64,000 nt of DNA from contig DASRND010000038.1 in the NCBI GenBank assembly GCA_035647615.1, positions 1 through 64,000 on the forward strand, in the 5' to 3' direction. The stretch comes from Bacteroidales bacterium (GTDB taxonomy: Bacteria > Bacteroidota > Bacteroidia > Bacteroidales > 4484-276). Shown here in pieces: positions 44,789 to 54,300 of the stretch. The notes beneath the pieces were generated by a model, which saw nothing but the letters and a program-made list of their open reading frames with translations, ran no database searches and was not told the origin of the DNA. Both the position numbers and the translations under genes were made by a program. Within the stretch, counting starts at the first letter, position 1, and each line of letters begins with the position of its first letter.

Positions 44789-45811
44789 TTAATAAAAATG
44801 CGTTTGCACCCGCGGTTCCCAGAGTTTTTGGTAATCGGGCTCAACCGCACCTTTGCATACCTTCTGAAAAACGCATTGGGTGTGGTTTTCGATTTTATAA
44901 ATCTGCGTAAGCGTACAGGGCGATTTCTCGCAGTGGCCGTCGCGACAAAGCAATGTGTGGTTGCAGCAGCTACGTCCCAGCGCCCAAAAGATGTCGTTCA
45001 AGCGGGTTGTCGGTTTGTGGCTCAGGCTGGCAATTATGCGCATAGCTTCGATGCACCGGCTGCGGATAGGCTCGTCTGTAAGAAGTGGTTGTTGCCGGAT
45101 AATGTGGTCGCGAAGTATCTCATCTGCTATTTCTACACAACCGGTACGCAAAAGCACGCGCTGCATGTGGTAGTCCATGATCGGGATAAAGTTTTCGCGG
45201 TCAGTAATTTTCACCAGCCCGGCGTCTTCGAGAAGCTTCACCAGAAAGGTTGTCTTTTTCTGCTGTGGATCGGCAAAAGCCTCGCAATGTGGCATCAGTT
45301 GATACAATCCGGTTTGTTGCGCATTTTTTAATTGATAATGACTGGCGGAAAAAAGCGTTTCGACGCTTCCGCTAAAATCCCGGATCAACAAATCAGCCGC
45401 CTGTTGCATCAGCTGTGCACGCTCCGGCAGGCGGTCGAAAGTGCACTCGGCGCCTTCGGCAAAAGCATCCGAAAGTAACGCAACGATTTCATCTAAAGCT
45501 GCTGTGGCAAGCCAGTCCGGCTGCAGCAGTGGTGAATCATCAGCGGCAAGCTGCAAAAAAACCTCTTCGATAAAATCCCAGCCAAACAGGTTTTTTACTT
45601 TATGATGCAGGCTGTAGGTCTGATGACAGATAGCCACGGCAAAGAAGTGCATCCGGAACTGTGTTTCACGGCTGCCGGTGCCCTGCAGGTATGGCCGATG
45701 GTAAAATTCTGTCGAAGGTTTCATCGTCGAAACGATGCCGGCAATTTTTTCGCATTGCGGATGGTTGAGGGTCACTTCAGAGGAAGACTTTGCTGTTGCG
45801 TTGTTTTTCAT
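44789..45811 (-). CDS. Uncharacterised protein with C-terminal Cys cluster
   Basis: The 340-residue product is mainly helical, with no signal or membrane span. The C-terminal part has eight Cys close together: LGRSCCNHTLLC, RDGHCEKSPC and HTQCVFQKVC, then a conserved-looking end LWEPRVQTHFY. Such spacing could bind zinc or a 4Fe-4S cluster. A helical body plus a late Cys cluster suggests an HhH-GPD-like DNA glycosylase relative, but I see no clear helix-hairpin-helix motif, so I leave it unassigned. It is monocistronic. Confidence 0.65.
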   Translation of the reverse strand: MKNNATAKSSSEVTLNHPQCEKIAGIVSTMKPSTEFYHRPYLQGTGSRETQFRMHFFAVAICHQTYSLHHKVKNLFGWDFIEEVFLQLAADDSPLLQPDWLATAALDEIVALLSDAFAEGAECTFDRLPERAQLMQQAADLLIRDFSGSVETLFSASHYQLKNAQQTGLYQLMPHCEAFADPQQKKTTFLVKLLEDAGLVKITDRENFIPIMDYHMQRVLLRTGCVEIADEILRDHIIRQQPLLTDEPIRSRCIEAMRIIASLSHKPTTRLNDIFWALGRSCCNHTLLCRDGHCEKSPCTLTQIYKIENHTQCVFQKVCKGAVEPDYQKLWEPRVQTHFY

Positions 45812-46070
45812 AAGCGGTCAGGTATGTTGTATTTTATTTTATGATAATAATCCGTTTACAAAAGTTATTGGTTACAAAATAAGACTAAAAATAATTGATT
45901 GTCGTGAAGGGAGCCACGGAAGCCATCCAAAGCATCAAAACAGTTTTTATTTCTCGCTAAAATCAACCCTCCTCCCTTCTACTTCCTGCAAACCCAAACA
46001 ATACCGAACGAACTCCGGGTAGCACCAGTCACAATTTCACACAAGATGGCATGTGTAGCCAAAACTCGAC
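45812..46070. other. Divergent intergenic region without recognised gene
   Basis: This region must hold the promoters of the Cys-cluster gene (minus) and the CoA-transferase gene (plus). I see no ORF with coding character and no hairpin of note. Confidence 0.5.
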
Positions 46071-46078
46071 TATTTTTG
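46071..46078 (+). promoter_or_regulatory. Bacteroidota -7 promoter element
   Basis: TATTTTTG fits TAnnTTTG; the start point would be near 46084, about 32 bases before the CoA-transferase gene. Confidence 0.45.
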
Positions 46079-46116
46079 ATTTTTGAGCAGAATATTTATC
46101 ATAACTAAATAAAAAT

Positions 46117-47475
46117 ATGAAAGTTGTACAAAAAGTAGAACAGGCCATTAATGCCGAAACCATTCCTCCTGGCAGCATTATCTACACTGCCGGCAATGCC
46201 GCCGCACCGCAAGTGCTGCTGCGCCAGATTGCCGAGGACACAAACATCCGCGACGTCGATATGCTGAGTGTGCTGCTGTTGGGTGACATAGGAAAGCTTT
46301 TCGCCCCGGAAGTTACCAAGCGCATCTGCCATCGTGTAATTTTTAACGGACACCACTCACGCGAAGCCATCAACAGTGGCGGCGCCTCTTACCAGCTGAT
46401 CCATCTCTCCGACATCGCCAACCAGATGCGTAATTTTGTGAAACCGAACGTGGTTTTCCTTATGGTAGCCGGCCCCGACAACGGTGGCAACTACAGCTAC
46501 GGCACCACCGTGGAAGGTTGCAAAGGTGCTGTGGATGCAGCCCTCGCAGGCAAAGGCACCATCATCGTGGAGCGCAATGCGCAAATGCCTTTTGTGCTGG
46601 GAACCACTATTCACGAAACCGATATCGACTATCTCATCGACACCGACTATAATCTACCCACAAGCCCGGTAAAAGAGCCTGACGAGCGCGCACGCCGCAT
46701 CGCCAAAATCATCACAGAACTTTATGTAGAAGACGGAAGCACCCTGCAATATGGCATCGGCGAAGTGCCCGAGGCCGTTACCGATGCCATCATCGAAAAG
46801 GGTGTCAAAGACCTGGGTATCCATACCGAGCTTTTTGCCGACGCCATGCGCAAACTTGTCGAAAAGGGAATCGTTACCAACAAATATCTCGACTTCAACT
46901 TTTCGATCGCCAGCATCTTTCTGGCGGGCGATAAAGCCGGCTACGACTGGTTGAACTACAACAGCTCGGTACAAAGCCGCCCCTCCGATTTCACCAACTA
47001 TGTACCCAACATTGCACGCATGCCCAAAATGCTGGCCATCAACAGCGCCATTGGCGTGGATTTGCACAGCAACGTCTGGGCCGACTCACTCAACGCCACA
47101 CGCATCTACAGCGGCATAGGAGGACAGGCCGACTTTCTGCGCGGGTCTTATCTCTCCAAAGGGGGAGTGCCGCTGATTGCCATGAAGTCGACAACACGCA
47201 CAGGACTGTCTAAAGTTATGATGAAATGTCCGGAGGGCATCACCACCTCAGCCATTGCCGCCGACCCGGTGATAATCGTTACCGAACAGGGTGCCTTCGA
47301 CCCGCGCGGCCTCAACCTGGCCGAACATGCTGTAGGCATCGCGCATCTGGCAGAACCCGAATGCCGCGAGAAATTGCTCAAATATATCTACGAAAGCAAA
47401 GAATACCACAAGCCGCAGCAAGCCCTTAAAGGCAAGCCGCCCAAAGGTTTCACGACTTATGATATGGTGAAGTAA
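46117..47475 (+). CDS. Acetyl-CoA hydrolase/4-hydroxybutyrate-type CoA-transferase
   Basis: The 452-residue product belongs to the class I CoA-transferases. DLGIHTELF places the catalytic Glu at residue 238, as in 4-hydroxybutyrate CoA-transferase, and YSGIGGQADFLRG near residue 335 is the oxyanion and CoA-binding loop. It moves CoA between acyl donors such as acetate, butyrate or 4-hydroxybutyrate in fermentation. Length is normal. It is monocistronic; fermentation end-product metabolism is the best guess. Confidence 0.9.
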   Translation: MKVVQKVEQAINAETIPPGSIIYTAGNAAAPQVLLRQIAEDTNIRDVDMLSVLLLGDIGKLFAPEVTKRICHRVIFNGHHSREAINSGGASYQLIHLSDIANQMRNFVKPNVVFLMVAGPDNGGNYSYGTTVEGCKGAVDAALAGKGTIIVERNAQMPFVLGTTIHETDIDYLIDTDYNLPTSPVKEPDERARRIAKIITELYVEDGSTLQYGIGEVPEAVTDAIIEKGVKDLGIHTELFADAMRKLVEKGIVTNKYLDFNFSIASIFLAGDKAGYDWLNYNSSVQSRPSDFTNYVPNIARMPKMLAINSAIGVDLHSNVWADSLNATRIYSGIGGQADFLRGSYLSKGGVPLIAMKSTTRTGLSKVMMKCPEGITTSAIAADPVIIVTEQGAFDPRGLNLAEHAVGIAHLAEPECREKLLKYIYESKEYHKPQQALKGKPPKGFTTYDMVK

Positions 47476-47520
47476 AGTTTTTCTTCTCACCCTGTTATAA
47501 TTAGACCTCATTTATTCCGC

Positions 47521-47612
47521 AGCCCAGGCGTTTGCGCCTGGGTTTACATGAAACTATGAGGACAAAAGAAAGAATTGTATGAACGCGTTTGGTTCTCAGC
47601 CATGAATGGCTG
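47521..47612. repeat. Two intergenic hairpins
   Basis: CCCAGGCG/CGCCTGGG (47523-47542) and CAGCCAT/ATGGCTG (47597-47612). These small palindromes resemble dispersed intergenic elements of Bacteroidota; the first also follows the CoA-transferase stop and may terminate it. Confidence 0.5.
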
Positions 47613-47712
47613 GGCTAGGGAGCCAGAGATACATCGGACAAAATGAATTGGTGGGAATTTCCTATCTTCGCGACCTTATAATTATTGTATCACAAATCAT
47701 CATCAACAACTT

Positions 47713-49398
47713 ATGAAAAAGTTTTTTGGAACACTCACAATCATTGTATTTATGGCAACATTGTTTACCGGATGCGCCGGCGACAGCAACAACGAGGCAC
47801 AGCGTGCCGGTATAGTGCCGCTGGAAGTAGAATTTGAAGCGCTTCCCGGCATCGACATGCAACAGAAGCTCGATGAGTTTGCTTCTTTTCGCCTGACGGC
47901 TAATCTGGATCATCTCACCGCCAAAGAAAAAGAGATGCTGCCGTATCTCTTTCAGGCTGCCGACATCATGAACGAACTCTACTGGAAACAAGCTATCGGC
48001 TACCGCGAAGATTTCCTGAACCGCATCGAGGGAGAAGATGCGCGGGCTTTCGCCAAAATTCATTACGGCCCCTGGAACCGCCTGGATGGCAATGCTCCCT
48101 TTCTGACCAACGTGGGCGCTAAGCCTGCCGGCGCCAATTTCTACCCGGAAGATATGACCAAAGAAGATTTTGAAGCTTTAAACGATAGTGACAAAGCAAG
48201 CCAGTACACGCTCATCCGCCGCAACGACGATGGCAAACTTTACACGCTCTGGTTTCACGAAGCTTATCAGCCCGAGATAGAACGTACGGCTGCTCTATTG
48301 CGCAAAGCTGCTAACCTTGCCGAAGACGAAGGGCTGAAAAAATATCTGACCCTGCGTGCCGATGCGATGCTCACCGATGACTATTACCAGAGTGACCTGG
48401 CCTGGATGGACATGAAAAATACCAATATTGACATTGTAATCGGACCCATCGAAAACTACGAAGACGGGCTTTTCGGATACAAAGCCGCCTACGAAGCTTT
48501 TGTGCTTATAAAAGACCCGGAGTGGAGCCAACGACTGCAAAAGTTCGCTGCCATGCTGCCCGAATTGCAAAAAGAAGTTCCCACCGGCGAAGCTTACAAA
48601 AAAGATATCCCCGGCGCCGACTCCGACCTGAATGCCTATGATGTAGTTTATTACGCCGGCGACTGCAATGCCGGAAGCAAAACCATCGCCATCAACCTGC
48701 CCAACGACCCCAGGGTACACGCCGAAAAAGGCACCCGCAAGCTACAACTCAAAAACGCCATGCGCGCCAAGTTTGATAAAATCCTGGTGCCTATCGCCGA
48801 AATGGTGATTGCGCCAGAACAGCAAAAACACGTAACCTTCGACGCATTCTTTTCTAATACCATGTTTCATGAAGTGGCACACGGTATGGGTGTAAAAAAC
48901 ACCATCACCGGAAAAGGGACAGCCCGCGAAGCGCTCAAAGAATCTTATTCGTCGATAGAAGAAGGCAAAGCCGACATCATGGGTTTGTGGCTGGTGCAGA
49001 CACTTCGCGAAAAAGGCGAGATCACCGACGGCGAACTAATGGACAACTACGTAACGTTTATGGCCGGCATCTTCCGCTCCAGCCGCTTTGGCGCCGCCAG
49101 CGCTCACGGCAAAGCCAACATGATGCGTTTTGCTTTCTTTAATGAACAAGGCGCTTTTACCCGCGACGACGACGGATATTACCGTGTAAATCCTGAAAAG
49201 ATGAGAGCTGCCATCGATATGCTGGTGGATAAAATACAGGTGATACAGGGCGACGGCGACTACGAAGCTGCCAAAGCCTGGATAGTAAAAGATGGCGTGG
49301 TAAGCCCTGAGCTGCAAGCCGACCTCGATCGCATCAACGCCGGAGGTATTCCTGTGGACATCGTATTTGAGCAGGGACCATCCGTGTTAGGAATTTAA
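47713..49398 (+). CDS. M49-like (dipeptidyl-peptidase III family) zinc lipoprotein
   Basis: The 561-residue product has a lipoprotein signal (LFTGC) and the zinc signature HEVAHGMG: His 386, Glu 387 and His 390, followed about 50 residues later by SIEEGKADIMG, which supplies the third zinc ligand. M49 enzymes proper carry HEXXGH; here the insert is absent, which is the form seen in Bacteroidota homologues. It should cleave dipeptides from oligopeptides in the periplasm or at the surface. Confidence 0.82.
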   Translation: MKKFFGTLTIIVFMATLFTGCAGDSNNEAQRAGIVPLEVEFEALPGIDMQQKLDEFASFRLTANLDHLTAKEKEMLPYLFQAADIMNELYWKQAIGYREDFLNRIEGEDARAFAKIHYGPWNRLDGNAPFLTNVGAKPAGANFYPEDMTKEDFEALNDSDKASQYTLIRRNDDGKLYTLWFHEAYQPEIERTAALLRKAANLAEDEGLKKYLTLRADAMLTDDYYQSDLAWMDMKNTNIDIVIGPIENYEDGLFGYKAAYEAFVLIKDPEWSQRLQKFAAMLPELQKEVPTGEAYKKDIPGADSDLNAYDVVYYAGDCNAGSKTIAINLPNDPRVHAEKGTRKLQLKNAMRAKFDKILVPIAEMVIAPEQQKHVTFDAFFSNTMFHEVAHGMGVKNTITGKGTAREALKESYSSIEEGKADIMGLWLVQTLREKGEITDGELMDNYVTFMAGIFRSSRFGAASAHGKANMMRFAFFNEQGAFTRDDDGYYRVNPEKMRAAIDMLVDKIQVIQGDGDYEAAKAWIVKDGVVSPELQADLDRINAGGIPVDIVFEQGPSVLGI

Positions 49399-49428
49399 TA
49401 ATCAGAATATTTAATATTGGCATTTTGA

Positions 49429-49509
49429 TACGCACGGCCGTGCTTCTCTGGATTGCAGAGAGCATGGCCGTGCTTCTCTAGAACATAGAGACGCACGGCC
49501 GTGCGTCTT
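49429..49509. repeat. Cluster of three CACGGCCGTG palindromes
   Basis: CGCACGGCCGTGC, GCATGGCCGTGC and CGCACGGCCGTGCG occur in succession, separated by AGAGA-type linkers. The whole can fold into a cruciform-like structure between two convergent genes. It looks like a mobile REP-type element. Confidence 0.7.
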
Positions 49510-49526
49510 TACATTCCGAAGTATAA

Positions 49527-49946
49527 TTAATCCGTGGCAGGAATTCCCAAATCGATACCGTATTCGTTTTCGATGTATCGGAAATACCAGTAGAGCTGGT
49601 AATTTACTTCCAGCCCGTAATCGATGCCGGGCAGGTAATCTATCAAATATTCGTAAGGCTCCTGATGCATGGTTTCGCGCACGCGGCGGTTCCATTTAGA
49701 AACCAGATAATTGTTTTTGGTGCGATAGTATTCGTTACTGTAATACCAGCGGGGTTTAGCGTGGCCAATTAGCCAGCTATCGAAGCCGGTGGCAATGATG
49801 GCGATTTCGTATTCGGTACTATCGACAGAGGTAATCATAAGGCTGTCGGCGGCAGATTTGGGATGATGCTGCGCTGAAGCTTCCGGAGTGGCCATCCATA
49901 AAGTGAGCGAAATAACGATTAGCAGTGACAGAGCTATCTTTTTCAT
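49527..49946 (-). CDS. DUF6146-like exported protein
   Basis: The 139-residue product has a signal peptide (ending ASAQ) and a compact domain with FDSWLIGHAKPRWYYS, YEYLIDYLPGIDYGLEVNYQ and LYWYFRYIENEYGI, matching the small aromatic-rich DUF6146 family as I recall it. Its role is unknown; a surface or periplasmic structural part is likely. It is monocistronic. Confidence 0.75.
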   Translation of the reverse strand: MKKIALSLLIVISLTLWMATPEASAQHHPKSAADSLMITSVDSTEYEIAIIATGFDSWLIGHAKPRWYYSNEYYRTKNNYLVSKWNRRVRETMHQEPYEYLIDYLPGIDYGLEVNYQLYWYFRYIENEYGIDLGIPATD

Positions 49947-50073
49947 AATTATAAAATTTTAGTTCTAAAATAAACAAAAGAGATCACAGCCAAAATAGAA
50001 ACGCCAGGGAAATCTGTAGCAAAGCGTCTAAATATATTTTATAAAAAACAGAAAACAAATAACAAGCGGAAGT

Positions 50074-50610
50074 TTAAAATCCGGTTTGTTTAAGTGCGCG
50101 TTCTGCATTTACGGGAAGTGTCTCGGGAGTATCGCCACCCGAACGAGTTATACGCAGAAGATGCCGCAGCTCTTCCGGATCGTCTTTATGTACCAGTTTG
50201 GCCAGCACATGATGCGCACCCAAACGGAAATTATAGGAGTCGGCGCGTCTAACAAGCGCTTTGAGCAGCGGGCGCAGCGAAGGGCGACCTATCTTTATAA
50301 GCGCTTCGGCAGCAATCCACCGGATGCCGCTCACGTCGTCTTCGAGCATTGCCAGTAACTCGCCTATGGACGACTGATGAGCGATGAGCTGCACCACCTT
50401 AACAGCCTGCTTGCGAATCACTCTTTGCTTAGAGTTCAGCAACTTGTGAATCACCGGAAGCGCCGCCTCACCGCTTTCGACAAAACGGCGTCGTGCATCC
50501 ATGTGCCGGTTGTAATCAGCCACATCGGTAAGTTCGTAAAGTTGCTGAAGCACCTCTTCGGAGAAACCATATTGCCGCAGTTCGTTTTTTTCTTCTTCTC
50601 TCAAATTCAT
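50074..50610 (-). CDS. HEAT-repeat protein
   Basis: I set the start at 50610 (MNLREEEKNELRQYGF), since upstream codons lack protein character. The 178-residue product holds three or four HEAT-type helical repeats, for example LNSKQRVIRKQAVKVVQLI and EDDVSGIRWIAAEALIKIG. HEAT repeats bind proteins; partners are unknown. It is cytoplasmic, with an AT-rich 300-base gap upstream that holds no other gene. Confidence 0.75.
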   Translation of the reverse strand: MNLREEEKNELRQYGFSEEVLQQLYELTDVADYNRHMDARRRFVESGEAALPVIHKLLNSKQRVIRKQAVKVVQLIAHQSSIGELLAMLEDDVSGIRWIAAEALIKIGRPSLRPLLKALVRRADSYNFRLGAHHVLAKLVHKDDPEELRHLLRITRSGGDTPETLPVNAERALKQTGF

Positions 50611-50905
50611 CTTAAGGTTATTAAGAGTTTGTCTGACTAAAACAATGGAGTCCGGTAAAAGTTGTGGGAATGGGATATTGCAAACGCATCTCTCCCCTCT
50701 CATCGCTCTTTTCTCATTTCTAACCTCTGATTTCCCCTCGCACCCCCTGTCAATTCAGCCAAACATTTAATTAACAGTTTATTAACACACCTTTCCCATA
50801 GAGAATGAAAACATTCTGAAAGCTTTTAAACTTTAATGAATTGTACGCTTGAATGCTGAGGTGATTATTGCCAGTCCAGGTGGATGAACATCATAATTAT
50901 TAAAG

Positions 50906-51296
50906 ATGAAAACAAAGTCGTTTTATAGCTTCTGGTTCGCCCTGCTATTGTCAGGCTTAATGATAAATGCAGATGGGCTGACTTCCTATTCCGGCGGGGC
51001 AAAAGCTTCTGCATCGTCTTTCCTTTTTGCCAACAAAACCACGCCAAAGGATATTTGTAAAACCAATTTCTATTGGAACAAGCGTTTCCTGCAAACCACC
51101 GGCTTCCTTTTATTTATCCGAATATGATGCCGACGGTCAGGTGGGTAGGGTCTTTCTTCCTATCCAAACCACACCAAGAAATCCTCCGGGTGCTACCCTG
51201 GCGGTAATTTCAAAATCGGATACTATTTCGACCCATTCGATTTTTAAGCTGCCCGCCCGACTTCAGGCAGGTTTACCCGGAATAAAATGTAAATAA
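50906..51296 (+). pseudogene. Broken gene of a small exported protein
   Basis: The first frame (50906-51127) encodes a signal-peptide start, MKTKSFYSFWFALLLSGLM, and about 50 more residues before a stop. A second frame (51027-51296) then carries SFYLSEYDADGQVGRVFLP and continues to GIKCK. The two make one plausible protein of about 130 residues if one base is inserted or lost near 51100, so I read it as a frameshifted gene. It lies directly before the giant surface-protein gene. Confidence 0.5.
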
Positions 51297-51360
51297 ATAG
51301 TTTGCACATCAATAATTTTTAATGCTTTAAATAATTTCAACTAACGTAAAATATCAAATT

Positions 51361-54300
51361 ATGAAAAAACATCTATTTTTCTTTTTAACAGTATTTCTGT
51401 TTTTCGCTGTAACAAGCGCATCTGCACAGACAATACACTATGTGAAGGCAGGCGGCTCTGGCGACGGTACTTCCTGGGCAAATGCTTCGGGCGATTTGCA
51501 AGCCATGATTAACAGTGCCGGCGTAGAGCAGGTATGGGTAGCCAAAGGCACCTACCAGCCAGCAGTCAATGGTTCATTTGTAATGAAAAACGACGTAGCT
51601 ATTTACGGTGGCTTTGACGACACAGGAAATCCCGGAATGGCAGATCGAAACTGGAAAACCTACGCCACCATTCTACAAGGAAACGGTAACAGTGTAATAA
51701 AGAACACCTTTAGTGGCAACCCTTTATTGGCAAGCGCTGTATTGGATGGTTTTACCATTACTGGAGGAAACAGTTATTCTGGAGGTGGTATTTATAACTA
51801 TGAAGCTTCCCCCACATTGACCAATCTTAATATTACTGGGAATTCAGTAAATACTGATGGCGGTGGGATATACAATTATCATTCTACTCCAAGATTGACC
51901 TACGTGATCCTGAGTGGAAATTATGCAAGCTATGATGGCGGTGGTATATTCAATTATGGTCATTCTCCCTCAATCCTAACCAATGTAATTCTGAAAGGGA
52001 ACACAGCCGGAGACAATGGCGGCGGAATGTTCAATTCAAGTTCTGCCCCAACCCTCACTAACGTTTCCGTGATTGGGAATACGGCAAATCAGGGTGGCGG
52101 GCTTGCAAATATTTATTTATCTAACGCGAGCCTGACCAACAGCATTGTATGGGACAATACAGCAAATTCCGTTAATGGTGTTTTTAACGAAGGCGGCGGC
52201 AGCAGCTCAACCATTATCTCTTACAGCTTGGTACAAGATATTGACAATACGGGCAACAATGGCCTGGACGGTACCGATCCCGGCAACGACCCACAGTTTA
52301 CCAATGCTACCAATGGCGATTACAGTCTGCAAGCCACCAGCCCGGCCATTAACGCAGGAAGCAACCAAGCCTATACCAACGCCGGTGGTGATTTGCAAAA
52401 CGATGTGGATTTAGCGGGCAACCCACGTTTGTACGAAGGAACGATAGATATGGGAGCATATGAATCTCAAGGGCTCCAAATATCTCCTGATGGCAACAAC
52501 ATTGTCTACGTGGACATAAATGTTAGTGGAGGAGATGGCAGTGGCGACAGTTGGGCAAACGCAGTTCCCGAACTGGCCGACGCACTGAAATATGCACAGT
52601 TACAAAATGCCATTACACCATACACTTCCGTCAACCCACTTAAAATATTTGTAGCTGGTGGCACCTACAAACCACTTTATAGCCCGGCAGATAATAACTT
52701 CGGAAACGATGCCGGCCGCGACAACAGTTTCTTAATGGTAAAAAACGTGCAGCTATATGGCGGCTTTGCCGGAACGGAAGCTTCTTTGGCAGAGCGTGAT
52801 TTGAGTATAATTGGGAATGAAACTATTTTAAGTGGCGACATTAATGGAGATGACGTGATTTCCGGTAGTGGCAGTACGCTGAGCATAACCAACAACAACG
52901 AGAACAATTACCGCGTTTTAGTAAGTTTTGGAGCCGTGGATGCGGCATGCCTTGATGGCTTTGCTGTAACCGGAGGAAATGCAAATGGCACTGTAAAATT
53001 AACGATAAACACGCTTCAAATGGTTGATGCCGAATCCGGTGGAGGAATGTATAACCTCACTTCTTCCCCAAACATCGTCAACGTAAGCTTCAATGGGAAT
53101 TCAGCAACTTATGGAGCTGGAATGCAAAATGATAATTCTTCTTCCCCAATCCTGACCAACGTGACCCTGAGCGGGAATACGGCAGATCTTGGCGGCGGGA
53201 TGTACAATTATTCTTCTTCCCCAATCCTGACCAACGTGACCCTGAGCGGGAATACGGCAGATCTTGGCGGCGGAATGTTCAATAACCAATCTTCTTCCCC
53301 AAGCATGGTTAACGTGACCCTGAGCGGGAATTCAGCAACTAATTTTGGCGGCGGAATGTTCAATAACCAATCTTCTTCCCCAAACCTGACCAATAGTATT
53401 CTATGGGGCAATACGGCTACTAACAGTGGTGGTATTTATAATGACAATAGTACACCTGTTATCTCTTATAGTTTGGTGCAGGATATTGACAACACAGGCA
53501 GCAATGGATTGGATGGTACCGATACCAACAACGACCCTCAATTTACCGATCCTGTTAATGGCGATTACAGCCTACAATCCACAAGCCCGGTTATTAACTT
53601 AGGAAGTAACCAAGCCTATACCGATGCCGGCGGCGATTTGCAAAATGATGTGGACCTGGCGGGAAACCCAAGACTTTTTGGTCTATCAATCGATATGGGA
53701 GCTTTTGAATCCCAGGTCAACCCACCTGCTTACACGACGCTGGTATCGCTTGGTTCAGGTATTTTAACAATCCAGGACCTTGTAGATAAGGATGATGATC
53801 TAACCATTAGCTACACAGGTGGCAACTTTATTATTACAGACATTAATGGCGGAATAATCAATACGAATGTTGCCGGAGCCACCGGCGACGGAACTGCTTC
53901 AGTTACCATACCCAATATTGGCGTAAACAGTATTTTGGCAAAAACCCTGGGTGGCGATGATACGTTCACGGTAGATTTCTCAGGAGGCAATTTTAATGTT
54001 CCCATAGATTACGAAGGCGGTATTCAGACCGGCGGTGATATTTTAGCATTGGCCGGCGGCGGTACTTTCGATAATGTGACCCATAATTTTACAAATAAAA
54101 ACGATGGAAGTGTATCCGTTTCAGGCAATGGCCTAATATCATACACAGGCCTTGAACCCATTATCGATAATCTGAACGTCAATGACCGGGTGTTCAACTA
54201 TACAGGTGGAGCAGAAACCATCACCCTAAATGCCGGAGGAAGTCTCGATAATCAAATTGTTTCTACTTTGGGTGAATCGGTGGATTTCAATAACCCAAAC

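Noticed and set aside
44789..45811. Assignment as a DNA glycosylase
   Set aside because: Only the Cys cluster suggests it; I could not find the helix-hairpin-helix motif or the catalytic Asp.
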